A stretch of DNA of 64,000 nucleotides from Tubulanus polymorphus (taxonomy: Eukaryota > Nemertea > Palaeonemertea > Tubulaniformes > Tubulanidae), in the NCBI RefSeq assembly GCF_964204645.1, contig NC_134029.1, positions 13,134,850-13,198,849 on the forward strand, in the 5' to 3' direction. Below are positions 42,690-54,687 of the stretch, in pieces; the first letter of the stretch is position 1, and each line of letters opens with the position of its first letter. The notes under the pieces were generated by a model. It had not been told where the DNA came from and did not search any database. It saw nothing but the letters and a program-made list of their open reading frames with translations. A program made the translations under genes and the position numbers.

Positions 42690-45600
42690 CAAAATATAAT
42701 AAATTAACTAAATCAAAACCAATTGATGAAAATAATTTATCATATTATAAAAATGGTAATATAAATGCATCAAGTTATATCAAATAACCATTTAAAACTA
42801 ATGCTGTTATAAATGTACAAAAATGTATAAATGTACAAGATGATAAATGTTTTCTATGGACAATTATAAGTTGCTTACATCCAACGGAAGATATTACTCA
42901 TAGTTTTAGATTAAAAAATTATAAACAATTTGAAAATAATTATAAGATAGATAATTATCGAGTTAGAATTAAAAATATCCCAAAAATAGAAAGCGATAAT
43001 AATATAAAGATAAATGTGTTTGATTTAGTCAAATTGCCAAAAACAAAAGGTAATAATATTAAAGATTATACATTAGAACCTTTATACCTATCAAAAGATT
43101 ATGATTCAAACGGTGTTATAGAGATATTATATTATGAGAAACATTATATGTGGATTAAAAGAATTGATTTATTTTTCAAATCAGAAAATGATTTTGATAA
43201 TAAAATATATCTATGTAGGAAAGGTATAACTAAATTCAGAACTGAAAGTGCATTATTAAATCATAAACAATTATGTGAAAATCATGATTATTGTAAAATA
43301 GTTTTACCAAATGAAAAGGATAAAGTATTAGAATTAAAAAAATATCATTACAAGAATAAAGTACCATTTGTAATATATGGAGATTTTGAATCACTAAATA
43401 AAGAATTAACTGATCAAGATAGAAAAGAAATATATTATAAAAGAAAGAAATTAAATTCTGAAAATGATATAATTGATTATTCGGATCCTCTAATAACAAA
43501 TACTATTAAAAAGATTCATCAATCACCTGCAGCTTTCGGGTTATATATAAAATCTGATTATCCAAAACTAATTAAAAGTGAATATTATAATTATAGAAAT
43601 GAAAATGTTATCAATCATTTTTGTGACTTATTAATTGAATATGAAATCAAATTTAATAAATTGTTAAATAAAAATAAAGAAATAATTATGACAGAAGAAG
43701 ATAAAGAAGAATTTGAGTTTGCTGATAAATGTTATTATTGTGAAAAGACATTTGATTATAAAAAAGTTAGAGACCATGATCATTTGAATGGAAAGTTTAG
43801 AGGCGCAGCGCATGAGAATTGTAACTTACAAGCTAAGAAAATTAACTTTGTTCCAGCAATATTTCATAATTTATCAGGGTATGATGCTCATTTATTTATC
43901 AAACAGCTATGTCATAAAATAGAAGAAATTAATAATGAAATAGAAAGAGTAAATTCATATAGATCAAAAGATAAAATACCAACTTATAAATCTAAAATGT
44001 TAGCTAAAACATCTGAGAATTATATATCTTTCCAATTTGGCTGCCTAAGATTTATAGATTCATATAGATTTTTAGGTAGTTCATTAGATAATTTATCAAA
44101 ATCATTAGTTGATGATGAATTAAAAATATTAAAACAATACTATCCAAATAGTGATGATTTTCAATTAATGAGATATAAAGGAGCAATTCCATATAGTTTT
44201 TATGATTACAATATAACTGAATTATTAAAAGAACAATTCTACGATGAATTAAAAAATGAATGTGTTAAAGATGAAGTATATAATAGAACATTGAATATTT
44301 GGAATCATTTTGGAATGAAAAATCATGGACAATTAGTAGATTTATATTTAAAATCAGATGTATTATTATTATCGGATATATTCGAAAGGTTTAGAGATGT
44401 AAAATCTAAAATATTTTAATATTGATCCATGCCATTGTTATTCTAGCCCAGGTTTAACTTGGGATTGTGGTTTAAAATTTACAGATATAAAAATGGATTT
44501 GTTAACAAATATAGATCAATTATTATTATTTCAAAAATCTATAAGAGGAGGAGTTTCAGGTGTATTAGGTGATAGATATTTCAATGTAAATGATAACCCT
44601 GGATATAAGTTATTATATATAGATGCAAATAATCTATATGGTTGGGCAATGATGGAACCTCAGCCTTATGGAGTATTTGAAATAAGTGAAGTTTTACAAC
44701 ATGAAAATAATGATAAATTTGATTGGAAGTAAAGAATTCTTGATATTGCAGATGATTCAGATACTGGTTACTTTTTTGTTGTAGACTTAGAATACCCTAA
44801 AAATATTAAATTTAAATCTAGAAATCTAGCTTACTGCCCCAAACATAAAACTGTGAGACATGATGAATTATCAAATTATCTAAAAAGAATTAAACCTGAA
44901 AATCATATTCATACACAAAAGTTAATGGTAACTCAAGAAGATAAATATAATTATGTAGTGCATTATAGAATGTTAAAATTCTATTTGAATCAAGGAATGG
45001 TTCTAAAAAAAGTACATAGATAAATTTCATTTAGTCAATCTAAATGGTTAGAAAAATAGATAGATTTTAACACCAAACAGAGAACTAAAGCTAAAACTGA
45101 TTTTGAGAAAGATTTCTTAAAGTTAATGAATAATGCATTCAATGGTAAGACTTGTGAAAATATCAGAAATAGAAATGATATTGAGTTAGTCAATAATGGT
45201 AAAAGAATTAGACATTTACAAACACATCCTAAGTTCATTGGTAACAGAATATTTGATAAAAATTTAGCTGCAGTTAAAATGAGGAGAACTTCTATGAAAT
45301 TTAATAAACCAATTTATGTTGGTGCTTCAGTTTTAGAAATATAAAAACTATTAATGTATGAATTCTATTATAACGTATAACAACATCATTTCGGAGAAAA
45401 GCATATAGAAATCTTATATTTTGATACTGACAGTTACATATTAAAGATAAAAACTAGTAACATAACAGATCATTTAAAAACATTAAAACATCATTTTGAT
45501 TTCAGTTATTATCCTAAAAATCATGGATTGTTTAGCAATGATAATAAAAAGGTGCCTGGTAAATTCAAAGATGAATTAGGAGGTGAAGAAATGATAGAGT

Positions 45601-45957
45601 TCATTGGAATTCGATCTAAAATGTATAGTTATAGAACTAAAACTAATGAAGCAAAAAAAGTTAAAAGGAATTACCAAAAGCGTAGTAGAAAAGAATATTC
45701 ATTTCAAAGATTACATCAATTGTATATTCAATGAAGAAGTTAGAAAACATAAGATGAAATGTTTACGATCTGAGTACCACGAGATGTTTATTGAAGAAAT
45801 TGAAAAGGTACGTTTAAACCCATTTGATGATAAAATATATATTTTAGATGATGGAATTCATACAGTTGCTTATGGTTGCAATTTAGAAGAATATCTAAAA
45901 TCTAAAAAAGAAGAAGAGAAAGAAAAGGAAATAATGAACAGGATTATAACGTGTTAA
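42690..45957 (+). pseudogene. Polinton protein-primed DNA polymerase B
   Basis: The N-terminal part before 43016 has KCFLWTIISCLHP, typical of Polinton polymerases. A CCHH-like finger lies at about 43210-43280. The 3'-5' exonuclease motifs are YGDFES (about 43376) and NLSGYDAHLF (about 43866). Polymerase motifs are YIDANNLYGWAMM (about 44616), LMNNAFNGKT (about 45123) and YFDTDSYIL (about 45418). All catalytic motifs are still readable, but the gene is broken: a stop near 42786, a frameshift near 44405, TAA or TAG near 44730, 45021, 45057, 45341 and 45378, and a shift near 45665. It copied the element DNA with a protein primer. No polymerase is present in Polinton 2. Confidence 0.9.
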
Positions 45958-45987
45958 TTCAGTTTTAATAAAGATATATATCATAAA

Positions 45988-46627
45988 TGGAGCCGCAACA
46001 ATCACAAACTGTCAATAATACTGGGGTTATAAATATATACTATAAGAAATGTTCTAAATGTAAAATAAATAAGCCATTTACATATTATTATAAACGTAAG
46101 ATGGTTTACAAGATATTTGTAAAAGTTGTAATAAACTATATAGTAAACAATATTATATAAGTAATGCTGAAAAATGCAAAAATAATAATAAACAATATCA
46201 AGCAAATAATCCTGAAAAATGTAATGAAATGAGAAAATGTTTAAGTTCTAAAATATCAAATTTATTGAGTAAAGACAAACACTCAGTTACACTATCTAAT
46301 TTGTTAGGTTGTTCAGATGAATTCTTAAAATCATGGATTATATTTCAGTTTGATGGTGAAATGAATATAGATAATTATGGTGAATATTTCTAAATAGATC
46401 ATGTGTTACCAATATCTAAATTTAACATGAATGATGAATACAACAAATAGTTAATTTGGAATTGGAAAAATTTAAGGTCTCTTGAAAAGAAAGAAAATAA
46501 AATAAAATTTAATAAACTAGATTTACAATTATATTTAGAACAGTTAACAAAGGCAAACAAATTCATTGAATTATGGAATAGTGATCCAAATAATGAACAA
46601 TATATTGAATCTTTATTAAGTGGTTAA
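45988..46627 (+). pseudogene. HNH-type endonuclease gene right of the polymerase
   Basis: Same family as 30743-32517. It starts with the same NTGVINIYYKKCSKC region, then is frame-shifted at about 46100. It keeps LLGCSDEFLKSWIIFQF, then DHVLPISKFNMND and WNWKNLRSLEKKEN with stops at about 46394 and 46448. A TAA ends it at 46625-46627. The last gene of Polinton 1. It shows the empty site of the MITE that split the left copy. Confidence 0.72.
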
Positions 46628-46734
46628 AGAATAATATAATCTAAATAAAAAATATTAAAAAAACATATATAGCTGCAAAGCAGCGATAACGGGTTTCTGC
46701 ACAGTCTAAGAATCCTGTTCAACGGTGGATTTCG

Positions 46735-46970
46735 ACATAGCCTTTGATAAGGCACAACATCAGCCATTAATAACTAAACAGGCTATTAGGAAACAGTATC
46801 AATGATAGGTCGCCCAAATGGCTCAGCAGTTATCTCTGAACGAAAACTTGTAGCCGAAATCAACGGAACGCCTCATTTTGGAATAAGTCAGTCTAACTAG
46901 TGGAGTCACGCAAGGTAGTATCCTAGGTCGTCTTCGGTTTAATGTCCTGACAAATGACATACACAGTAAT
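46735..46970 (+). pseudogene. LINE (non-LTR) reverse transcriptase fragment
   Basis: The short palm part is readable: VDFDIAFDKAQHQPL (the Asp-carrying motif A), then SGVTQGSILG-x-L-x-FNVLTNDIHS (motif B region). Stops and a shortened spacer mark decay; the second catalytic motif (FADD) is not present. It sits directly right of Polinton 1. Confidence 0.7.
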
Positions 46971-46989
46971 CCAAAATATACCAGACCGA

Positions 46990-47560
46990 GTAAATTTCCA
47001 AAACGAACTTAACACGCTGTTCGACCAAAGAACTTACTGTTCCGACAAGAAAATCGTGTTCGAGTGAAAACAATTCAGTTTGGTTGAACAATACGCTTTT
47101 TTGAACCAAAACTTTCTTCATTCTGACAAAAAAATGTTGTTCGAATGAAAAGCTATGTAATTGTTGAAATGAAAAACTTTTTGTCCCGGCAAAAAAATTT
47201 GGTTAAGCAAAAACAATTTTTTCGACCGAATATTTGAATGAAAACAATTCTGATTGAACGAAATACTTAATACTTTTGGTTTGGAGAAAAAACTTTTTAC
47301 AATATACTTGTTCGAACGAAAACTTAATGTTCTGACAAGAAAATTCTGTTCAAATTAAAACGATTCTGTTCGATTGAACGATTGTTCGAACGAAAAACTT
47401 TTTGTTTGGAAAAAAAAAAGTCTGTTCAACTTTGTTCTAACGATTTTTCAAATTGGTTCAATCGAAGAGAATATTATTGGTTGGAACGAAATAAATTTTG
47501 TTCCGACGAAAGAATTTTCAAGCGAAAGGTCTTTTGAACGAAAAAAAGATATTTCTGGGG
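46990..47560. repeat. Degenerate repeat region rich in GTTCGAACGAAAA
   Basis: Some 15-20 diverged copies of a 25-35 bp unit built from GTTCGAACGAAAAC and TGTTCCGACAAGAAAATT. The spacing is irregular. No gene. It could be an old minisatellite. Confidence 0.6.
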
Positions 47561-47925
47561 CTCCGCAGTAACTTAAAGCCGGACGTAGTTCGGCCTTGTG
47601 ACGCGGGACGTAGTTCGGCCTTGTGACACGATGCGATCCTCGCGTTGCATCGCAAGTTTCGGTGCAAGTCGGTTGCGATACATTTGTGTGTAACTAGTTT
47701 CTGCCAGTCGCAAGAGCGTGTAGGTCGGTTGTGACAGTCGTGTCGCGTCGCAGAAAGTGGAACACGTGTGACTCCTTGTGACTGGCGTTGCTGACAGTCG
47801 CAACCCTTCGCAAGGGAGCGAAGGTCGATGAGTCGTTGTGACACAATTGTCGCTGGCGGTCGCAGTGAATGGCATCGCAGTGAGTCACAAGCCGTCGCAA
47901 AGCCGACCTACGCCCGCCTTAGCTC
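47561..47925. repeat. GC-richer island with tandem GGACGTAGTTCGGCCTTGTG and TCGCAA words
   Basis: GGACGTAGTTCGGCCTTGTG occurs twice in a row (47581-47600 and 47607-47626). The rest is full of GTCGCAA/TTGCGAC words, a look shared with the GCGATCGC-rich stretch at 3400-4330. Likely the end of a DNA transposon with subterminal repeats. No coding region. Confidence 0.5.
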
Positions 47926-49260
47926 ATTAGGAATTAATGAAATACCAGTTTCATTTATGATAAAAAAACTCAAATGAAAAGTCTGGCTCATAAAGCTGTC
48001 TGCTCAGACGAAATTTTCAAAAAAAATCATTTTTGCCAATAAAATAGATAATTGTGATTTATCGATGCAAGTCAGAATCAGTTAATCACTAATTAACATT
48101 CATTTTAATAAATCTGGTTCCTCCTATACAGTGAACTCAGCTTTAACCTAGAAGAGGCTACTAGCCTATGTAGGCCTATGTATATGCGTAGGCCTAACAT
48201 CCGGACTGATTTGTCGTAGGCCTATTGAATAACAACCCTCCTAAATATCGTAAATTTTGTTTTGAAGTTCAATCCAATGAGTCCGTTAATAACCGCAACA
48301 TTTATACTGTGTTTGTTTGAGACAGTAAATGTCAGTACCGGTAGGCCTAAAGCCTTAAGGTCACGTAAAACTCGATAAACACTTCAAGCGACACAGCGAA
48401 CGATCTCCTTTCCCCCACAGCGAACGCTTACTCCGAATGTCAAGTGTGAGTCCAACATACGGATAAGAGTGTTTTATATACTTGTATTTAGTAAATACCT
48501 TGCGCCTTTGACAATGATCGGTATGTACTGTAGGAAATATAGAGAATTGATGGTATTGATAAAGAGGTTGAAGTTCGCGGCCGAATAAAGTAATATATTC
48601 TTTTATTTTGATACCTCGTCGACATAACAGCTTTTCTCCGCTATATCTCTTCGGCGTGTTTAGTTTAGGCCTACGACTCCCCGGTACACTAAAGATTTAT
48701 CTTAGTAAATACACGGTTAATTTGGTAAAGAAAAATAGGTATTATTGAACTAACTCCTTGAAACCCGCAGCCAAATCACTGGTAGTAACAAATTAATTTG
48801 TACTCGATTTGATTCTCGTGATGAGGAGAAACTCACAGCTGATCCCCGGAACGACGATGTAGTGACACACGTCGATTCGTCGATGTTTACGGCTTGAAAG
48901 TGCTTTTAAAATCTAAAGTAGTAAATTTCCAGTGTATCGGTAATATGATTTGATGAGGAAAATGGGCTATTGTTAAAATTACTGTTTGAAGACCGCGGCT
49001 GAATGTAAAGTCTGCGGCAATAAATTAGTTCATTTATACTTGAATTGATAATCGAAATGACAATCGGCCTGCGGGTTGATTTCGGGATGACGACTCGAAA
49101 AACATGTCGTCCCATTGAATGGAGCTAAATTTTCGATGTTTACGGCCCGACAGTGCTTTTTTAACGATGATTCGTGAAAAAATGTCACCCTGATATAATT
49201 TGCATATTTCATAATCATATAGATCCACAATGTCATATCGAACAGTTCATAACATTTCAT
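47926..49260. repeat. Spacer with degenerate direct repeats
   Basis: No gene seen. A segment of about 155 bp (48759-48912) recurs diverged at about 48982-49168 (shared CGATGTTTACGGC, then AGTGCTTTT), with a further partial copy near 48560-48620. Confidence 0.45.
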
Positions 49261-49272
49261 AGCTCTACTACA

Positions 49273-49273
49273 T

Positions 49274-49336
<63 letters not shown>
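49273..49336. repeat. (AAT)n microsatellite
   Basis: About 20 AAT triplets followed by a decayed ATAATT tract. Confidence 0.95.
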
Positions 49337-49397
49337 TATAATAATTATAATTATAATTATGATTATAATATAATATAACTTATGACTATAGTGTCAA

Positions 49398-49800
49398 TAT
49401 GTGACATTACTCAACATGTTTTCACGATAATTAGCAATAGTCAATGCTCATCGATAATTAATTAATGTCTCTCAAACATGTCACTAGGTGTTTGTTTGTG
49501 GGTCCTGATGTCTACAACTTGTCTGACACCTAGTTCTCACACTATACTCATGATTCTGTATATAAAGGCTATGTAAAGCTATGATAATCATTCTCATTCC
49601 GGGATGCAATAAAGATTGTACATATAAGGTTTAACTGCCTTGTTGTTCCTGATGGATGGAATCCTGTACCGCTGGTGTAAATGCTAGTTCCCCAGCCAGC
49701 CTGCCGATACAACAACCAGCCGGTTACAAAAACACGCGGAGTATTTGTAGATCTGAGTGAGCTGAACGATATCATACGGATTGTATGGACAACAGCGGCA
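49398..49800 (+). promoter_or_regulatory. Promoter-like stretch, possible solo LTR
   Basis: A TATA-type TATATAAAGG lies at about 49559-49568, a CATTC initiator-like site about 30 bp later, and AATAAA at about 49607-49612. This is the compact promoter-plus-polyA layout of a retrotransposon LTR. I could not define TG...CA ends or a target duplication. Confidence 0.33.
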
Positions 49801-49878
49801 AGGTAACAAAGCCTTAGTTCTTTTAGTGAAAATAGTGTGTCATAAAATAATAATAAGAAGAAACACGCGAATCTCAAT

Positions 49879-49908
49879 AGGGTTTTCTGTGATGTAACAG
49901 AAAACCCT
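49879..49908. repeat. Perfect hairpin at the left edge of Polinton 2
   Basis: AGGGTTTTCTGT and ACAGAAAACCCT with a 6-base loop. Polinton termini usually start with AG, so this may be the element end joined to an inverted copy of itself; inference. Confidence 0.6.
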
Positions 49909-50109
49909 AATAACTTCAACTAGCTAGTGAATTCTATTATATTTTTTCAAAAATCTATTATTTCTTTTCAAAAGGAGAATACTTTATATCACAAATAAAA
50001 AATACTAAAAATTACATAACTTCAACTAGCTAGTATTAACCCAAAGAGTAATTAGTATAATTTGAAGAATAAGTATAATATTTTGTTTTCGCTTATTTCT
50101 CTAATATAA

Positions 50110-50617
50110 ATGTCAAAGAAATCTAATAAGAATAGTATTGATATTGAAAAAACCTTAGATGATTTGGGCATTAGTGATAATAAGGATATTCCAACCAAAA
50201 TTGAAAATAATATTGATTGTAATATTGATTATGAATACTATTTGATGTGTAAGCACCATCTAGAACTATTGATTGCTGGTGGAAAATCTGGATTTCTTGT
50301 GGAAAATTATAACTTTTCAACAACTAGATGCCATGAAACCAGATAAAGTAATAAAACATTTCAAAATATATGAAGACGCTAGATTAGCCAGAATAAACGA
50401 TTCTATAAGTGATGGAATAGTAAAATGTTACTCTAAGTTATGTAACCGGATAATACCAATTGATGATGAAAATAAATTATATACTGATTTAAAAAATGAC
50501 TACTTAGTTATGACAGAACTACATAAATGGGTTGGATACGCTTCATTCCAATTAGGAGGAATAATGACATTAATTTCCACTGGAGTTATAACATTTTCTA
50601 ATATCAAACCTATATAA
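50110..50617 (+). pseudogene. Polinton small membrane protein A, copy 2
   Basis: Two overlapping frames (50110-50346 and 50273-50617) are one gene with a single frameshift at about 50300. Full length is about 168 residues. The C-terminus has ELHKWVGYASFQLGGIMTLISTGVITF, one membrane segment. It provides the non-inverted version of the segment inverted in copy 1. Confidence 0.7.
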
Positions 50618-50676
50618 TACAAAGATAAAAATAAATTAGAAGATATTGAATCAGAACAAAAATTAACTAAAATAAA

Positions 50677-51038
50677 TGAGTGATGATATTAAGAAGAAGC
50701 CTAGATCCGAAAAACAAATTGAATGGGCAAGGGAGTTGGGTAAAAGATCTTCGGAGTTAAAAAGAGCTAAGAAAAAGAAATTAACTGATATAAATGAATC
50801 ATAGAAATTATCTGATATTAATTCGAATGATAATCCATCTAATGCTTTTAATGCTGGAAGTAATAATAAATTATATATTACAATTGGATTAGTGACAGTC
50901 ATTATATTCTCCGGTGTAATATATAAATATAAGTATAAATATGATAATAATGATTCCGATAATAAACCTATTATACCAGAAAATAAGTCAAATGATAAAA
51001 CCATTGAAACTAAATCAAGATTATTATTAATGGATTAA
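50677..51038 (+). pseudogene. Polinton small membrane protein B, copy 2
   Basis: Homologous to 35112-35477. A CAG to TAG change at about 50803 stops it early. The membrane segment (LYITIGLVTVIIFSGVIY) is still encoded downstream. Confidence 0.68.
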
Positions 51039-51044
51039 AATAAG

Positions 51045-52128
51045 ATGAAAAAGGAACAATATTTAAGAGATTTATATTATAACCCAGAGAGTGAAGTATC
51101 ATATTCTAGCGTTTCAGAATTATGGGATAAAATCAAATTTGATAAAGAAAATATAAAATATAGTGAATTAAAATTATGGTACAAAATTAACCCACATATC
51201 AAATTCATAAGAAAATGGATAAAAACTATTTAACAAGAAAAGTTATGGTTTCATATATCGATCAACAATGGCAAGCAGATTTAATTGATATGAAGAACTT
51301 AGAGGAATATAACAAAGGATATTTCTGGATATTAAATGTTATAGATATATTCAGTAGATACGCATGGTCAATTCCAATCAAAAATAAAACTGGTATAGAA
51401 GTAACAAATGCTTTTAAATTAATATTTGAAGAAGCTATTCCGGTTAAGATACAATTTGATGAAGGTAAGGAATTTTATAATAAACATTTTTAAAAACTAT
51501 TATCTGATGTAGAGTATTTTTCAACACACTCAGACAAAAAAGCATCTATTATAGAAAGATTAAATAAAACATTGAAAACTAGAATGTGGAAATATTTTAC
51601 TGCTAATGAAACATATAAATATATATCGATGTGTTAGATGATTTAGTGAAAGGTTATAATAATTCTAAACATAGTTCTATAAATATGAAACCTATACAAG
51701 CTAGAAAAGAAGATAATTCAGAAATAGTTTGGAATAATTTACATGGAGCATTTGTTACGCATGATTTTGGAGAACCTAAATTGAAAATAGGACAACATGT
51801 AAGAATATCTAAATATAGAAAAACATTTTATAAAGGTTATACTCCTAATTTTACTGATGAAATATTTAAGATTAAAAAGATAATACTTACTAAACCATTT
51901 GTTTATAAATTAGAAGATTTGAAAGATGAAGATATATTTGGTTATTTTTATGAACAAGAATTATCACTTGTTCCAAATCCAGATGAAATAGAATACACAA
52001 TAGAAAAAGTATTGAAAACAAAAACGTTACGTGGTAAGAAATATTCTGTGGTGAAATATAATAAATGGTATGATGATAAATTCAATGAATGGAGTTTATC
52101 TGGTAAAATTAAAAGAATAAATGAATAA
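51045..52128 (+). pseudogene. Polinton integrase, copy 2
   Basis: The N-terminal frame 51045-51233 (62 residues) overlaps the core frame starting at the ATG at 51215 by 19 bases; copy 1 has the same arrangement. The core keeps QWQADLIDM and KIQFDEGKEFYN but has a TAA at about 51491, a 6-bp loss and a 2-bp gain near 51630. The last part (51631-52128) is open and includes KIGQHVRISKYRKTFYKGYT and the chromodomain-like YDDKFNEWSLSGKIKRINE tail. The stop overlaps the ATPase start by 8 bases. Confidence 0.83.
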
Positions 52129-52320
52129 AGATTTATTTATATTTGAACCGCATAATATGTTAGTTACTGGTGTAACCAACTGTGGTAAAAGACATTTTAT
52201 ATTAGATTTGTTAGAAACTATTAATAAAAATCATTTTGATAATATAATATTATTTTGCCCTACTTATGAAATGAATCAAACATATAATAGGAATATAGTT
52301 AAGATAAAAAAGTTTATTAG

Positions 52321-54687
52321 GCCAGCCGTAGGCTGAGCCTATTACTATACAAATGGAGCGAATTTAAATGACATGGTTTCCACACAAAAGGCTCTTTTGC
52401 TTGCCAAGTGAGGGCATATTCGAACAAATCACGTATTTAAGCGTAATCCATTCTCGGAATCGTAGCGAGCAGAATTTTGAAATAGGGTCTCATAAAAATG
52501 TTTTCTGCATTTTTCACGAAAGTTAAATCGGGAAAATTTCAATGTTTATCAGCCAATCAGGAAGTTGTGTCTTCCCTGTGATTGGTTTATCTGAAAATAT
52601 CAGCAGCTGTTCACGTGAATTATCGCGATTTCATTACTGGCGCTTTTGCGCATGACTTCATGTATCAACACACGACAATACTTCCGCGTTCGCTACGTGT
52701 TCGCTGATTGGCCCATTTACTGGGAAATTCCACAGAAGCCTAATGTGGTTTGTTACAAGCGCTGTGATTGGCCCGAACCGATTCTGGCATGGCTTTAGCT
52801 TAGTGGGTTCGAATCCCTTGACGGGTGAAGATGATGGATCCTATCAATATCTATTGAAACTAATAAGTTTCCCGGTTGGGCAGCCGCGGATATCTACCGG
52901 AAGTATTCCGGTTCGATATTTCGAGGTTTCTTTGAATTTTGGAGTGATATTGAAATCCGGTAAATACCAGCGGTAGATTGTGAAAACCCATTGCATGATG
53001 TATTACTTAATCAATGAAAAGCGTCGGGGCCGCGCCAGGAGTTTTCGTGATTCAAGTAGCGCAATAGCCTACTTCTTCGTGTTCGTCCACCTCAATTTTC
53101 ACTCCGCCGATCTCTGACACGGCTCTGTACCCGTCGGCGCTGTGATTGCACTTTCGTACCACCAAAATTTTTTATTTCTATATCAGGGAGGTCTGGAGAA
53201 TAAAAAAGTCAAAATTTGGATATCACATAGGCCTGATTTCATCGAATAAGTCGACCATGGTCGTTACGTTTCCGTACTTATTACCACCTAAAACAGTCTG
53301 AACAATTTTGTCACAACCAACATTTCGTTTACAGAAATCAGGTGTTCACGTGAACCCGCGGTATCGTCTACTGTTTTACTTCCTGGTTTTATTTTAAGAT
53401 TCAAAATTGTATTTCAAGATCGATTTCTATGAAATCTTTAGTTGATTTGGTGTTTGGGAGGAATTTTTATTTGCTCTACAGAAAATTCATCCTTGACAAT
53501 TGCGCAAAAAAGGTTTTACCAAATCGGGTGTATGACCTTGATATGCTAATTAGCCATGTGCCCGAATTGCAAATTCAATCAAATTTTATTCTGCCAAAAA
53601 AATGTTAAATACAATTCGCTTTCCGAGAGTTAATGGTATGCTGCATGGAACAAAGTTGTTTTGAGATGGGTCTTCAAGCTATTTAGGTCGAGAGATAACC
53701 ATCTAGATAGTCCGTGAGAGTTCCAAAGTTTTGAAGACGCTTCAAGGTAATGTCTTGTTATTTGGTTTATACGTGTATCTACCCTAGACACATTTTCAGG
53801 CAAAAAACTGGCCCTGTCAGATTCAAGATGGCCGACTGGCAGCCATTGTTGTTCGCCAAAATCAGCACTTTTTACACATTTTTGAAGTTTTCGAGGGAAA
53901 TTTTGAAGACACTTTTATCAATAACCTTGATCATTCGTATATATTTGTATCCCCCGAGGGCCCATCGGCATGAGAAAAATTGGGTCGATCGGACTCAAGA
54001 TGGCCGTACTGTAACCTTTTTTGTTCCCAAAAATGTCAATTTTGGCCTGAATTCTGAGTACTGTAGCTTTCTAATGGTGTGCCATGTTTCATTGCAATTT
54101 GTAATGGGTATTCTTTGGAAAGGGATCTTTTATATTCGAGAGGGTATTTTTGACCAGGCAATTATGACGCACTTGGCGGCCATCTTGGGGTCATCAGTAC
54201 TCATTCGTAGGTGGGAAAAAAGTTTTCCCACATCATAATTGATACTTAAGCATATTTTGCTACTATAATCAATTGGAAAGTTGTAGCTCATGACAGAGAT
54301 GAGTTTCAAGCTCATTGGTTTTTGTTTATGGCCACCAGGGGGCGTTGAACAATACAATAACTTAGTATTTCTATATAACATTCGTACCTATGCATATTTT
54401 GCTACCACAATCAATTGGAAAGTTGTAGCTCATGACATGGTCATGACTTGGTGAGTTTCAAGCTCATTGGTTTTTGTATATGGCCACCAGGGGCGTTGAA
54501 CAATACAATAACTTAGTATTTCTATATTACATTCGTTCCTGCTGTCTGTGTTAACACACGATTTTACTCTGTAAATGATATTGAGCAGGGAGTGTATATT
54601 GATAAATATAACCCACAGATTACATCATTTATAAAAAGCAAATCTGACAGGCTGGCCATTGTGCCCCTTGGGGCTCTTGTTATATTA
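52321..54687. mobile_element. 2.4-kb insertion in the ATPase gene, retroposon-like
   Basis: Left border after AAGTTTATTA, right border before TTATATTAGAT; comparison with Polinton 1 leaves a possible 3-bp duplication (TTA). It contains a compressed tRNA-like pair (A-box-like TAGCTTAGTGG directly followed by B-box-like GTTCGAATCCC at about 52796-52817) and, from 53770, the dispersed repeat also seen at 28424. It ends CCCCTTGGGGCTCTTGTT, similar to 3' tails of invertebrate LINE/SINE families. No coding region. Confidence 0.6.
53770..54570. repeat. Dispersed repeat, copy B, with internal duplication
   Basis: Collinear with 28424-29130. Its last part contains two tandem units of about 145 bp (54249-54392 and 54393-54538), each with CATATTTTGCTAC, AATCAATTGGAAAGTTGTAG and a CTCF-like CCACCAGGGG(G)CG. 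Confidence 0.65.

Larger units (their letters stand above)
34200..46677. mobile_element. Polinton/Maverick element 1 (about 12.5 kb, decayed)
   Basis: Very AT-rich block with the diagnostic Polinton gene set: retroviral-type integrase, A32-like ATPase, major and minor capsid proteins, and protein-primed DNA polymerase B, plus small membrane proteins and an HNH enzyme. Plus-strand genes (34544-37173) converge with a minus-strand block (37600-42552); the polymerase is on plus. Ends are approximate: no clean terminal inverted repeat or 6-bp duplication was found. A cysteine protease, usual in Polintons, is not visible. Several genes are dead, but the ATPase is fully open. Confidence 0.85.

Noticed and set aside
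43236-43499. Minus-strand frames within the polymerase region (also 45035-45238 and 46002-46205)
   Set aside because: Very AT-rich antisense frames with no conservation; polymerase motifs are on the plus strand.
47573-47900. Three overlapping minus frames of 68-108 residues
   Set aside because: They come from a GC-richer repeat with GTCGCAA words; Arg/Thr/His-rich translation in all frames indicates repeat, not protein.
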